A stretch of 64,000 nt of DNA from Metridium senile (Eukaryota > Cnidaria > Anthozoa > Actiniaria > Metridiidae), in NCBI GenBank assembly GCA_949775045.1, contig OX459097.1, positions 4,913,185 through 4,977,184 of the forward strand, in the 5' to 3' direction. The notes beneath the pieces are model-generated. The model had not been told where the DNA came from. It was given only the letters and a program-made list of their open reading frames with translations, and did no database searches. Both the position numbers and the translations under genes were made by a program. Positions 23,501-35,516 of the stretch are shown piece by piece. Position 1 is the first letter of the stretch; the number at the start of each line of letters is the position of its first letter.

Positions 23501-26500
23501 CCCCGAGCCTTCGTTCCTCTTGGCCAGCCGAGTAACGTAAGACTCTGGGGGACCGGAATTCTCTGCTTATGCTGATTGGCCCTTGAAAATACAATGGTCG
23601 AACCGGAAACAGACGAAGTAAAAGCTCTGATTGGTCCATCATGTAAACAAATGTACATTCAAAATGTAAATTTTACGATTACATGCAATACGACGTCAAC
23701 GGTTCTTTAATACTAGATAGAATATTAAATATCGTCGTTTACGAGTCGCGAAGCGAAGAGATATTGTATCACCGCTAAGCGATGATTATCGAGTCGCGAA
23801 GAAAATTAGAATACACACAAAATACTTCTTTAAACTATTCTAAACCTTGGCAATCCTCAGACCTCTGGCATCCAGTTATTTACTAAAGGTCAATCGTACC
23901 ACGAAAGCAAACTAATAACCGTTGGAAAACTATAAATAAATCGACGGTTAAAGCGATCTGAATTGAAGAAGATTTAGACGCGTTTTTATATCATTATAAA
24001 TCCTGATGGCCGTTAAAAAACCTTCCTAAACTTTAAATGTTTCATTAGTGAGGAAAATGTTTATATTTTGGCTTAGAAAATATTTAAAATGCTACTAGGT
24101 CAATAATATTTTGAATGTCATAACGTACTAAGTAACACAGGATGCCCAATCCCACAGATCATTGTAATATTAACTAAGCATGCGCAATAGAAACCGGAAC
24201 TCCAAAATCGGAGCTGAAAATTCCGTTCCCCCAGAGTCTAATGTCGGGCGCCATAAGACCGCTGACAAAAAGCCAGACGTGACGCTGGGCTCGAGATTGC
24301 GCTTAGTGTTCAATCGTTTAACAATCAGTTTTTAAACTATCGTCCGATTGTCCCTGTTTGCTGCCTAGTTCAATATTTATTGATTGATAATTTCCCAGAA
24401 CTAATCTGAAGATGGACAAGTACTATTCATTCCTGCAAAATGGTCTTGTCGTAGACAAAAGCGGGGCTAAAGGTGAGAAGAAGTTGTTGGATCTAAATTG
24501 GTACAAAGTTGTAAAATTGTGCTTATAAATGACCTCGATTTGCAACATTTGTGAGATTTATGTTCAAAAACGATGCAAAAATAGAAAATAGAGACATTTA
24601 GCGTCATTACTTAACTGGTTTGGCAGTGATATCTTGTAAACTAAGAAATATTTTTGATATTGAATGCGGGTATGTTTTCGTGTTTTCGTGTAACCATGGT
24701 GTATTCATCATGAGATTTTATAGCAACCTCTGTCTTGCCAGAGCTGTACTTCTGGAATATGAAAAAACAATAGTTGCTCTGTTTGCAAACGTAAAATCGT
24801 TTAATTTGGATATATGACCAGTGTGCTAGAGCGCTTTGAATTTGATCAATTTCAGCTTTTTAATAACTCAGAAAAACATGGCTCCTAACACAGGAAGCCC
24901 AAAATTAGGAAATGCAATTTATTTCATTTAAAATGCTGTTTTGTGTACAAGGGAAGATCAATTTCAATGACCAAACCCGAAAAACTTGGATTAACAAACT
25001 AAAAATGTTGTTTTTGCTAACTGATTTTATCCATTAAATTGGATTTGAAATGTGGGTCATGAGCCACCAAAGATGTTGATGGCCCTAAAAAATCAGGAAT
25101 AATGAGATTCCAAAACCTATTAGTATTTTTTGGATTAGGACCTCAATACCTATTTGTGAATAGAATATTATGAGATTTGGTGAGGTTGGCCTGCCAAGCA
25201 ATTCTCTATGCCTACAGAATACCAGTCTTAAGTTGTCCTGCATATAGCGATATCACATTCTTAGCAAAGAATGTCGCTAATGTAACCATTATTAATGACG
25301 ATGGTGAGTGTTAAAATAATGATGGTGTAAATGGACACAATATTAGTTATTTAAGTTCACTTTTAACTTATATAATTTGACAAATCATTTCAACAAAAAT
25401 CGATTATCATAATAATGACGATGATGATGATGCTGATGTTTATAATGATTATGATGAGGAAGAAGATGTTGATGATGGTGATGTGACGAAGATCATAGTT
25501 TTTACGATGATGTCTATTCTGTTGATAATGATGATAATGATAGTGATGATGATGATGGCGATACTAATGAAGCCTATCATGAATACGCAAGTATCTATCA
25601 TATATATTATCGTATATATGCATCAAGTGATGGCTGGTCGAGAAATTCCGACAACTTCAATAACCAACTACAGCGTTTTGCACGCTTTCGAAAGTAGCTT
25701 GTTATCTATTAGTAAAACTGATTAAAATAGCTTGTTATCTATTAGTAAAACTGATTAAATTGGCTTGTTATCATGCTTATAATTAAATTATATATTATTT
25801 CTTGGTGTTCATTTATTCTGTTGTGCAATTTTGAGGGTACTGATATGATTGGTCTATATCTTTCTCTAGTTGAAATAGGATTGAACTACACAGACGTCAT
25901 GGCGCTCAAAGAAGATTCTGGTTGCACTAATCTTCGCCTGGTCAAGAGTTACGATGACGCTCAGCGAAATCGTACCATCAGGTAATCAAACATACTTTAA
26001 TTTAATATTTTTAATTAGTATTAATTAATTATTATTATTAGTTATGATTTAAGTGCAGCCAACCCTTAATAACAATCTTACTGTATCGATTCTCTATGAA
26101 GTGAAAAGTGGAATAGTGAAATTTCATTTGATTTGAGCGATGCACCTTTAAGTTATAATCATTGATTCTTTGAATATGCTAACACAATGTAATGGTCTGG
26201 GTCGGGAGCTATCCCAGAAATGTCGGATCAAAATACATATGGATAGATCTCTGATTTTGGTCAGTTTATTATTTATTTTTTGATAATTTGTTTTCATAAT
26301 ATCATTTTCCAGGATTCAAACTGTAGCAATAAGCGCCAATGCATCCAAATACTTTACACCCATCGATAAGCTGGTTACCTTCAAGCCAAATGAGATGGAG
26401 AAACATGTGCCTTTATGTATTCTTGATAACGATATAGCTGAACTCAATAAGCATTGAGGGTGAAAATTACCACAAAGGAAGTAAACACAACCACACTACG

Positions 26501-29500
26501 ACCAGCCAATACAACAATCACAATTGTTGATAACGATAAAGGTACTGATGTTAATACTGATAATGATGGTACTGATGATGATTGGGATGATGGTCATAAT
26601 AGTAATGATGCTTATATTGTGATCATGATGATGACATGAAATTATGTAAGGAGGAGTTGATGATTATTCTAAACAGAAATAGAGGCCCAAAACCATGCAC
26701 ATGCATTAAGATTGAAGACTAGTGTCCCCCCCCCCCCCCCCCCTTTCAAGCAGTTGTCCTACTTAGTTGTTCTTCCGAAATTACAGTTTGCTTCACAGTG
26801 TAACCATGTATTGAAGTCACACTTGAACGTATTAACAGTAGAAGTCATCACAACTAAACTTTGAACCCTTTGCAAAATGTAGATACCTTACATTCAATGT
26901 TGTTCAGAGTAATCTATAAGCTATTATATATTTAGTACAGGGAATGATAGATGTGTCTACGAGTCCGGAGAGAGATTATTTGATCTTTATTAACTGGATT
27001 ATTTTATTAATATCATTAGTGATAATTGGCTGGAATGTCACCGAACTTTTCATCGGAGAAGGATTTAACTGCACTTCCCTTCATATTTCCAAAACTAACG
27101 ACAATACAGGACTACCATACACTATCAGGTACGGATCAATTATGTCAACTGATAAATATCTTAATTTGTATTTTAAGCTGAAAATGATGTTTTGCCTTTG
27201 TATTTCCTGGAGTTCGCATTGGTCCTTGGTGTAATTCCTTGTCTGAGCATCACATGTTATTTGCGTTTGTCAAATTGTCACTCTTTCTTTGAGGGTAAAA
27301 GTTAGAATGTCATTGACTAATAGCGAACTAGCTATAGTAAGCTGAGATATATACACCTATTTCAATTAACGTTGTCCATCATGGTTGATCTGAGACCGAT
27401 AGGAATTGTGGGAGTTCATTAAATTTTAAATACATTGTTTTAATCACACTTGAATGGTGCTGAATTACAGATAACAGTATTTCAGAAAAAAAACTAAGCT
27501 CGGTATATGAAGGTGGTTATTGAAATAACAGAGTAAATTTGTGCATCCACAGTTACCCACTGCAAAAGCAACTGGAAATAGTGAATATACTCAAATAACA
27601 GAGTAGATAAATGCATCACAGTTACCCACTGCAAAAACGACTGGGTAGCCGGTCCCTCAAACAACAGAGGGAATCAATGTATCACAATTACCAAAAACGA
27701 CTTGGTAGTGGTTACTCAGATACGAACTGATTAAATCGATGCATCCACCCCTACTTTACTGCAAACATAAATGGAAACTAGCGAGTAAACTAAACTAGTA
27801 TAGTAAACAGCAAAAGAGATTGAGTGGTGGTTACTCAAAAAAGAACTTATTAAATCACTATTCTGTCTTTTGTGCAGTTTCTCAGAATTTTCGGACATAC
27901 CTATCTTATATCCAACACTGATATGTTTTTTTTTTGCAACAGGGTTAAGACGATTGGTTTGACGGCCATTTCTTCCAACTCCACCTGTGCCAAATCATGC
28001 GGCGACTTTCAGTTTATCGATGAACGTGTAACCTTCAAACCACGTGAGGGCGAAAAGAAAGTGTCTTTCTGTCCAATTGAAGATACAATTGCTGAATGGA
28101 ATGAGATAGTATTCGTCAACATTGCAACTAATATTCCATTTCATGTTCATGTGCAACCTGCAATGCTGAGAATCGTCATTATGGACAACGAATTAGATAT
28201 GGTAAATCTAATGATTTGCACTAAAGATAGCAGATACCTAACTCTTTTGGAGCGAAGAGAAATGCACGTTTTTCAGTTTCTCCATCGACAAAAAAAAAAT
28301 AGAAAGAATAGAAATTTCAGCAGAATCCCTCTTTTAATTTTTTTATGTAGTATTTAAGTGACGAGAACAGATGAAGTGTTTTGTTAGGATTAAAATTAAA
28401 TCTGAGCCCGGTCTTAAAGAATGACAATATACGTTACTATAAAGATATATGTATAAAGATATTTGCACGTGACTGAATTCTTTGATGTGATTGGATTGTA
28501 CACGCATTGATAATTTGTGAGTTTTTGAAAGGTTCTATTAATAGTGCTTTTACTTTTTCCAACTAAATGGAAATACTTTTCTTTTAAAGGCTATGCTCGT
28601 TTTCACTTCGATAAAGTAGTGTTGGTGGTGCAGGAAGACGTTGGATATGTGACGTACTGTATTAACAAGACTTCTTTCAATAAAATACCCGTCAATGTCA
28701 GGTAAATGTTGCTCTGTAATTATCATTTTTAAGGTTCGCCTATATTTCCTTCCGTTTGACCTTTTGCATATTACATGCATCCCCCTAAGAGATACCACAT
28801 TAATCAATAATATTAATATACGTATCAGAAGCGAATATCGATGAGATAAGAGATACCAAATCGCTGATTTTTAACCCTAAGAGAACCCCCCCCCCCCCCC
28901 CCCCCCATGCGTCATCTTCGTCATCGTCACAGATACCGTCAAAAGCAAAATGAAACATTATAAGGTATTTTGTACTGAAATCTTTCAGCGTTGACGTTCA
29001 CCATGACAACGCCCAGTGGACGGCTGTTAGAGGCGAAGACTTTTTGATCACCTATAATAACAACAAAAGCATCATTTTCACGTTCCAACCACATGACGGC
29101 GACGACCAGCAATGTCATAATGTCACTATCATCAATGATGGCATCAGAGAGAGTGACGAGATATTTGCTCTGCAGTTACGATGTGATAATCTAGAGTTTT
29201 GCCGACTGAAGGAAAAAAACACTCAATCTATCATTCGTATTAAAGACGCGCAAGGTGAGTATTTTGGTCTCAGTCTTTTTACCATTTCAAGGTACGTTGT
29301 AACCGAGTTAAAGTAGGGGACTGAGACCCAATAAACGGGGTTGACAAAGAAGTAAACATGTATCGTTGAGTACGGTTGTGACCGTGCGCAACACATTTTC
29401 GTTTTTTGTCATGTATTTTACTGATCTGATCTGACCAAAACGTATTCATTGGCTGATTATCTTATATATTATAATATAAGATTTATTTTGTTTTGTGCAC

Positions 29501-30990
29501 GGTCACGGTTCGAAAGAAAAGAAAGATAAAAAATCAATGTATATTTAAGTGAAAATATAATAGACCTCTTTACCTCCGTATGCAAATTGCCCATTTCAGA
29601 CCACATGTCATTCCCCTGAGAACTGTTCTTTTATGATGAACGTGTTATATCATTTACATGTGAAAGAAACAATTCCCAAGGGTAGAAATCACGTGATCTG
29701 AAATGAGACAACAAACAAGGATCGAAGGTAAAGAGGTCTATTATTGTCAATTATTTAATAAGTTTTCTCAATATCTGATTACAATTATCATAGATTGGGA
29801 AAGCTACAATGCAAAAATGAAAGCTGTTGCAGATGACCAAGAAGGTAACGTTTTACTTACTGGAAAATATCGAAATATGACAACGTTAACTTCCAATTGT
29901 TCTTGACTGGTTAGCCTACTGTTCACGTTGAAACACATGATAACCTTGTAATTTCTTTAAACAAACGCGCTCGATTTTGTGATATTTTAATCACTTTAAG
30001 CGAAGCATTGGTTAAGATAATGCTTTTCATAACAAAACATACACGGTCTTATACGTTGTTATTTTAGCTTTTGTTTCTTCGATCCAGAGCTTGCATTGAA
30101 CATTTTTCCCGAACATAAACATAAACATAAACATCATAAAAGTATTTTTAAAAACTCTAAACACCCAATTTTGTCTTTGCATTTTTGAAATCAGCATTAC
30201 TTTTATGTAATATTATATAATTGATCAAAGAGGCCAGTCACTTTTAACTAGGGATGGACTAGATATTTGATGGCAAGTGGAGCAATTTTGCCCGCCAGGC
30301 TGTGCAAAATATTTTTTTAAACTTTGCACGACATTTTTTTCGGTTTGTTTTGTGCACGATATTTCATATATCAATTGATATCTAATCGTCCGTCTCTAAT
30401 ATAAGAGCCTAGTTGTCGGTCAAACTGTGGCGCAAATCCCGTCCTCACGCATGTGAAGTACGACGCTTTACCAAATAATTAGTCCAACCGAGATGTGGTT
30501 GTTTCCCAACGTAATTTGTTCTTTTATCAACATTTGTAGGTAAGCATCAGCAGACTGTGTATCTTCTTGCTGCTGGTGTCGCGCTCATGGGTGCAACTTT
30601 CATTGGCATTGTTGGGGTTGCATACTATTTCAAGTAAGTTGAAAATCTACCGTAAAACACATTTAACACTTACTCACTAAAGCTGAATACATATAGAACT
30701 GTAGTGATGTCATGGCAGTTATATAAGTGTTCAGCTTTGGTAAGCAACGATGTTATATGTGTTATACTTCAGAGTGAAAGCACGATATATTTTTGAATCA
30801 CTAATCATTAATGTTTAAATCTTTTAAAAGAGCGTGGAAATCATTTTTCTAGAGAACTTCTAGAGACCTTCTAGAATAAGGGTTTTAAAATAAGGGTTAA
30901 AAAAAGGAATATTCATAATATAAGCTTAAGGCAGTTTTTTATAATTTGCATTTAATTTTATGTTTGTTGTCTTTTAGGAAAAAACATTGA
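20594..30990 (+). CDS. Calx-beta repeat single-pass membrane protein gene (3' part, probably broken)
   Basis: Exons: 20594-20727 joined to 25228-25303 (one exon split by a transposon), 25870-25981, 26313-26541, 27020-27128, 27943-28201, 28590-28701, 28989-29254, 29794-29844, 30540-30633, 30978-30990. A two-exon pattern (phase 1-2 then 2-1) repeats for each Calx-beta unit: V-x-IGxNxT...DSGCTNL then VTFKP...IVDND; the last full unit has GEDFLITY, ITFTF-like IIFTFQP and DGIRESDEIFALQL. A short linker, a 20-residue membrane helix (LLAAGVALMGATFIGIVGVA) and the tail FKKKH complete it. Calx-beta domains bind calcium in exchangers and adhesion proteins. Damage: transposon in the first exon, a missing nucleotide at 26451, a donor reading AT at 28197. 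The 5' end of the gene is not found. Confidence 0.7.
21491..21551 (-). other. Possible captured first exon, left arm copy
   Basis: ATG at 21551 opens 20 codons (MDKYYSFLQNGLVVDKSGAK) and stops at a GGTGAG donor after 21491. The same exon is repeated in the other arm. Function unknown. Confidence 0.35.
22130..22463. repeat. GATGATGACAATAATAAT microsatellite palindrome
   Basis: Imperfect repeats of ATGATGATGACAATAATAATG up to about 22370, followed by their reverse complement to 22463. It forms an inner hairpin at the centre of the fold-back element. Confidence 0.85.
22466..22950. mobile_element. MITE at the centre of the fold-back element
   Basis: Opens with TTAGTAAAAATACAAAGGTG and contains the motif CGCGCGCTCTGATTGG. 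It has an internal inverted copy of its start (AATCACCTTTGTATTTATAC, 22814-22837) and hairpins around GATTATCGGTGAATATTTAC. Related fragments lie at 34565-34695 and 45331-45410. Confidence 0.6.
22560..22677 (+). pseudogene. N-terminal fragment resembling Crypton-type/DUF3504 proteins
   Basis: ATG at 22560 opens MAASSCFVTVREDEIENFKE; after a one-base slip the other frame gives TKEATKFGVKLF. The layout E-x-E-I-x-x-F then NTKxATKxxVxLF is typical of the start of cnidarian QRICH1/ZMYM-like DUF3504 (Crypton tyrosine recombinase) proteins (from memory). It lies just after the CGCGCGCTCTGATTGG module, as a first exon would. Confidence 0.45.
23491..24299. mobile_element. 809-bp insertion with 9-bp target duplication (MULE-like)
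   Basis: Flanked by CGCTTAGTG at 23482-23490 and 24300-24308. Ends are imperfect inverted repeats (CAATCTCGA, then CCC) with a conserved inner block GACTCTGGGGGA about 52 bp from each tip. A 9-bp duplication is typical of Mutator-like elements. No transposase. The opposite arm (near 21655) has one uninterrupted CACTAAGCG, the empty site. Confidence 0.8.
24412..24472 (+). other. Possible captured first exon, right arm copy
   Basis: Inverted identical copy of the 21491-21551 segment, with the same ATG and donor. No second exon that would continue it could be found inside the element. Confidence 0.35.
26727..26745. repeat. Poly-C run
   Basis: About 18 consecutive C in an intron of the Calx-beta gene. 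A second run of about 20 C is at 28887-28907. Confidence 0.9.
27510..27850. repeat. Tandem repeat of about 70 bp, four diverged copies
   Basis: Units share CAGTTACCCACTGCAAAA, ACTGG and ACTCAAATAACAGAG. Copies become more diverged toward 27850. Lies in an intron of the Calx-beta gene. Confidence 0.7.
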
Positions 30991-31319
30991 AATCCATGCA
31001 TGCATGTTCAATGGAAGAAGTATCCAATGTTTGTGTAGTTTAGCTGATAAAACACTATCTAGTATCGTACCGACTATTTGTGTCAAGGATTGTAGCTAAA
31101 CATTCTGGATAAAAGATATTACAGAAAAATATCCGCCTTTATAAGAACCACTACTGATATTTTCAGGTCATGCTGAAATGGTTCTTATTTTGCTATCTAT
31201 CCAGAAATCAGGCTGTTTGTTAACTGGTTCTTATTTACCAGCCCCCAATATGTTCATAATATAATTATTGTATTTCAGTTTAATTAAATTATTGATAACA
31301 TTATCATCGATCGAATCGA

Positions 31320-31480
31320 AATATGGTCATCTTCTACACTAAGACTCAACTCTGTAAACTATAATCTGAAGTCATATGGTTCCAGATCCTTTTCCGTTTG
31401 TGCTCCTAAACTTTGGAACAGCTTGCCTGACAATATCCGCTCTTGTGAAACGTTGAACATTTTCAAACGTAAACTTAAAT
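31320..31480 (+). mobile_element. LINE C-terminal remnant
   Basis: The plus strand reads LNSVNYNLKSYGSRSFSV, then APKLWNSLPDNIRSC and FKRKLKY, the usual end of Jockey/CR1-like RT proteins. The remainder of 30991-32584 has no supported gene, apart from repeated AATCCCA-rich sequence at 31790-31980. Confidence 0.75.
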
Positions 31481-32584
31481 ATTCCCAGGGGTACTTCCCT
31501 TCGTCTAAGTGATAGGGTTAATGGGGGTTCTTTTAAGGTTGAAACAACGACTCAATATGACTCCATACCTGTATGGGACATTTTTACTTAGCTTTGTTAC
31601 TAAAAAATTGCTTAGCTGCCACGAAAATCGTATAGTCGTACCTTTGAGATTTGAAATTCGCAAGGCTTTAACGCTTTTAATTTGTGCGTACTTTTTAGCG
31701 GTCAGTCCCCAAATTGACCGCAAAGCACTCCTACTACATGGACAAAGGGAGTCTGCCTCCCCGGGATTATTTGAGGGTCCTGAAGTGGAGGTCCGAATCC
31801 CATTTCCCAGTTTATATTTGGACCAAATACCAGTCAAAGATCACAAAATCCCATCAGTTTTGCTCAAGTTTTCAATCCCATTCCCATTTTCTATTGTTCT
31901 TTTATTTGTAAATCCCAGTACCAGTGCATCCAATCCCATTTTCCCAATCAAAAATAAGGCCAATCCCAGCTCCCATTTTACCCTCTTATTTTCTTATATC
32001 ATGATAATCGCTTTCAAGACGAAGTTTCGTGAAAGGCTAAACTCGGTTAAAACAGTGTAAGTCATCAATTATAAATACCCATTGACAAAACACTTGGTTA
32101 AACAAAAAAAATACTTTAATGGAAGCTCTTGAACAACAAACGCCAATCAGAACGAAAAGAATGCATTAGGAAGCAAAAAAAGAAAACAAAGCACTTATGA
32201 TAGAACCTTCTTTGAAGGATTGGCTAGATAAATACACAAACTTCATATAGAATATTTCTAGTACGTAACATTAAATTCGTACTGAAAAGGACAAGGTTCT
32301 TGAAAGGGAAATTGAACAAATCTCTTATTGAAAAACGAGATTCAAGCATGGAATACTATAGAAGGGCCTTTTGGGAAGAATCAAGTGAAGTCAAAGATTA
32401 ATAGATTAATAAAAACACAAAAAACTATTTCAACGGAGGTAAACTATCAGGATACAGTTGACAAAGCATTGCAAAAATTGCGACTAATAATTATACGTTT
32501 TTTTACTTCGCAAGTACAACACAACTAAGGGACCTGAACAATTACACTAAAACAACTACCAAAAGACAAGGAAGAGATAGAAAT

Positions 32585-33165
32585 ATGAACAACGCATCAT
32601 CATTACCAGCTGCTCATTGGTGCCATCCAGTTCTGGAAACAGTAAGTTTCTTCAAACTGGAACACCAGCGACATTACGATAACCTATTTGTCTTTATTAT
32701 TGTTCTAAATGCACTATATGCAGCGTTTGGTATGGTTTGTAATACAGTAGTCATATTTACAATAATTAAGACGTCTTCACTTCATACGCCATCAACTATA
32801 CTTATTCTTGGCCTGGCCTTGTCGGATTTAGCCGTCAGTGTACTTTCTCAGCCGTCTTATAGTGTTATGAAGTATTTTTTAGATATTTTGCACTATTTTG
32901 TTCGGTTGGGATTGTGTACAAGGCAAGTATTTGGGTCCTTGCTTCTATTTCTTTCTTCACCTTGACAGCCATCACTACAGATTGTTTGCTGGCAATACAC
33001 CTGCACTTATGGTACCAAGAACTTGTAACGTTGTGGTAGTGGCTATCTGGATTTGCGCCACTCTCATCTGTATGTGTCGACTAATGGCGGATAACTTGGC
33101 TACGCAAATCATTCGAATTATCGCCGCCATTGCAGTAAATTTGTTTGCATTTATAAAGTAGAAAA
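32585..33165 (+). pseudogene. Class A GPCR pseudogene (truncated after about TM5)
   Basis: ATG at 32585 opens MNNASSLPAAHWCHP, a start paralogous to the intact gene at 35517, then TM1-TM2 (VIFTIIKTS, ILGLALSDLAVSV). A frameshift near 32900 moves TM3 to another frame (LASISFFTLTAITTDCLLA), where the DR of the DRF motif reads DC. A TAG and another shift follow. Homology ends in a satellite at 33165, so TM6, TM7 and the tail are gone. Non-functional. Confidence 0.85.
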
Positions 33166-33620
33166 ACTTAAAATTAGTTTGTTTGCATTTAAAGGGTAAA
33201 AAAACTGAAGTAGATGTGTTTGTATTTGTAAAGTAGAAAAACTAAGTAGATCGATGTGTTTGCATTTAAAAAGTAGAAAAAACTGAAGGAGATTTGTTTG
33301 CATTTATAAAGAAGAAACACTGTAGTAGCTAGATGTATTTGCATTTATAAAGTAGAAAATCTTAAGTAGATGTGTTGCATTCAAAAAATAGGAAAACTGA
33401 AGTAGATGGGTTTGCATTTATAAAGTAGAAAAAAACTGAAGGAGATTTGTTCGCATTTATAAAGAAGAAAAACTGACAGAAGTAGAATTGTTTGCATTCA
33501 AAAAGTAGAAAAACTGAAGTTGTGTTTGCGTTTAAAAACTAGAAAAACTGAAGGAGATTTGTTTGTATTTATAAAGTAGAAAAACTGTAAATGTGTGTGC
33601 AATTATATACAGAAAAAACT
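33130..33620. repeat. Satellite with a unit of about 45 bp (TTTGCATTTATAAAGTAGAAAAACTG)
   Basis: About eleven diverged copies of GTTTGCATTTATAAAGTAG + AAAAACTGAAG(TAGAT) begin inside the end of the GPCR pseudogene. The first unit is continuous with its reading frame. Confidence 0.85.
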
Positions 33621-33999
33621 GAAGTAAATCTATGGAAAGTCGCTTGCGATTAACGATTCTGCACGACAAACCTCAGCAACCCCAACCGGGTTTTTAAAAA
33701 AATAAAGGTTTTTTTAATAAAGGTTATTAATTATTTATTGATTATTTTTTTTTATAAAAATCCTGATAGAATAGTTGGCCTGCTTGTGATAATATCACAA
33801 GAAAAACACTTCATATCTTTGTCAGTTATTCTTTTGTATTTGATTGATCAAAACTGATCAATTTCTACAAAAATCCGTTTTATTGTCGAAATACTCAATA
33901 GAAACAATAACATTTGAACTGCCTTGCATGTAATATCCGCTCTGCAGTAAAACAAACTATATACTGAAATAGAAATAGAATAAAAACAAACTCGAATAA

Positions 34000-34230
34000 A
34001 AAAAAACAACTAAAAATATCATAGACAGAAATCGAATGACAGACCCAAATAAACAGAAATATTAAAAAATCAACTCCAACTTCGATGTCAAAGTGGCGGG
34101 AAATTAGCTCGTCTTCACATCGAGTGGTCTAAATCCGTGTTTTTGTCCTGCCTAGGGTGTCAATAATAAATTAAAGAGGACCACCAACAGAGTTTCGTGG
34201 TCCCTTTTCGGGTATTGCATCAACAATGCT
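34000..34230. repeat. 3' flank duplicated with the GPCR (pair of 36840-37030)
   Basis: Shares CGATGTCAAAGT, AGTGGTC and ACCAACAGAGTTT in the same order and spacing with 36890-37030, downstream of the intact paralogue. The duplication therefore included about 1 kb of 3' flank. Confidence 0.65.
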
Positions 34231-34564
34231 GCTTTTAAAGGTAGTAATAGTTTCGCCGTAAATTTGTAACAGTACAAGGAGTTTTAATTGAATTTCTTTA
34301 TACTACCATTAAAATTTGCAGAAAAAAGACATTGGTGTATTTATTATTTAAAGTGGTCCCTGTTAGAGATACAATTTTATCACTGCCAAGCCTACCAGCA
34401 CAGGACTCGCAACACTTTTAGGGGTCATTTTCGACGAGTATCCCTTCCCCCTTTTGTATGGGAAAACCCCCTACCCAAAGGGAAAAATGTTGTGTGCCTA
34501 TCCCAAAATAAATCATTGATAAACGATTGGACATCTAGAGGAAATTAAACGGACAATTATTTTT

Positions 34565-34695
34565 GTTATTAGTATAAATACGCAGGTGATTATAAAAAAA
34601 TGCACGCGCGGTTGGTTCGACCACTTCAGACTATTTCTAAGTTCGATATCCTCCACGCCAAAGGGCCTTCACGGGCGAATAATCGTTAATTATAA
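34565..34695. mobile_element. Diverged copy of the 22466-22950 MITE ends
   Basis: TTAGTATAAATACGCAGGTGATTATA at one end and GGGCGAATAATCGTTAATTA at the other correspond to the two ends of the element at 22466-22950; the middle is deleted. Downstream, 34770-34950 is a two-copy tandem repeat of about 92 bp (CATATGATTAATG, GACACAAATAATAAT). Confidence 0.55.
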
Positions 34696-35516
34696 AGCAT
34701 CGCTTGATAAGCCTTATTTGAAAACTCTGCTTGAATTCGAAAGAGATGCTAATTAAGTCAGTGAAGTAAAATGACATATGATTAATGTTATGTCTATCAA
34801 GACACAAATAATAATACCTTTCTTTGATATCAGACAGAAGAAGTCTGCGAGTATTTCCAAGACATATGATTAATGATCTCTGTCTATCACGACACAAATA
34901 ATAATTTTCTATGAAATCAGACAGAAGATCAAGATCTGCTAGCATTTTCAAGAGCCTGAATCCTGTGAGGTATACTTATTAATTTTGCGAGATTAAGAGC
35001 AGGAAACAAATTTGAAAATTGAAAGATCTAAATCAAACACAGGTGTTTCGGTCAAAAACATCAAAAACATATTTAGGATTTCAATATCTGAGAACAAATT
35101 CGGGATATATGTTCCTGTGATCCTTGGGTGAGATAGTGAAGCTAACTGGGAAATCTCTACAAATCGGCTAGAAATCTGCAGTCAGTTTGTTGAACAGTTG
35201 CATACAAAACTTTGGAATATTTAACGTGCAAACCTACAGTTGTATCAGTGGATTCTTTTTTTAAAAAAAGTTGAAGACACAGTTTTGAAAAATCTGTCGT
35301 CTAAAACATTGACGAGAAAACACAATCCTCAGAACTCTGCGGACATCACCAGGTGCATTTTGAATTACTTTATAATCAACTACGTAACCAACTGACATTG
35401 GATGAAAGAAAAGTTTTAATTAAGGATCCGATTGTTTGCGAGTTCTTTCTGTCGACATTATCTTTGAGATTGCATGCAGCAAAAAGAAAATCGAAGAAAA
35501 ACAATTGATCTTAACC

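Larger units (their letters stand above)
20728..25227. mobile_element. 4500-bp fold-back element with arms of about 1.5 kb, inserted at TTAA
   Basis: TTAA at 20724-20727 and 25228-25231 bracket the element. The tips are related inverted repeats (left GACCAGTATTCTGT, right complement GACTGGTATTCTGT). The left arm 20728 to about 22197 is the near-perfect reverse complement of about 22950-25227 once the secondary insertion is removed. The centre holds a microsatellite palindrome (22199-22463) and another MITE (22466-22950). No transposase is visible. Confidence 0.85.

Noticed and set aside
31509..32060. 183-codon frame on the plus strand
   Set aside because: Overlaps AATCCCA-rich repeat sequence, has an equally long antisense frame and no recognisable motif.
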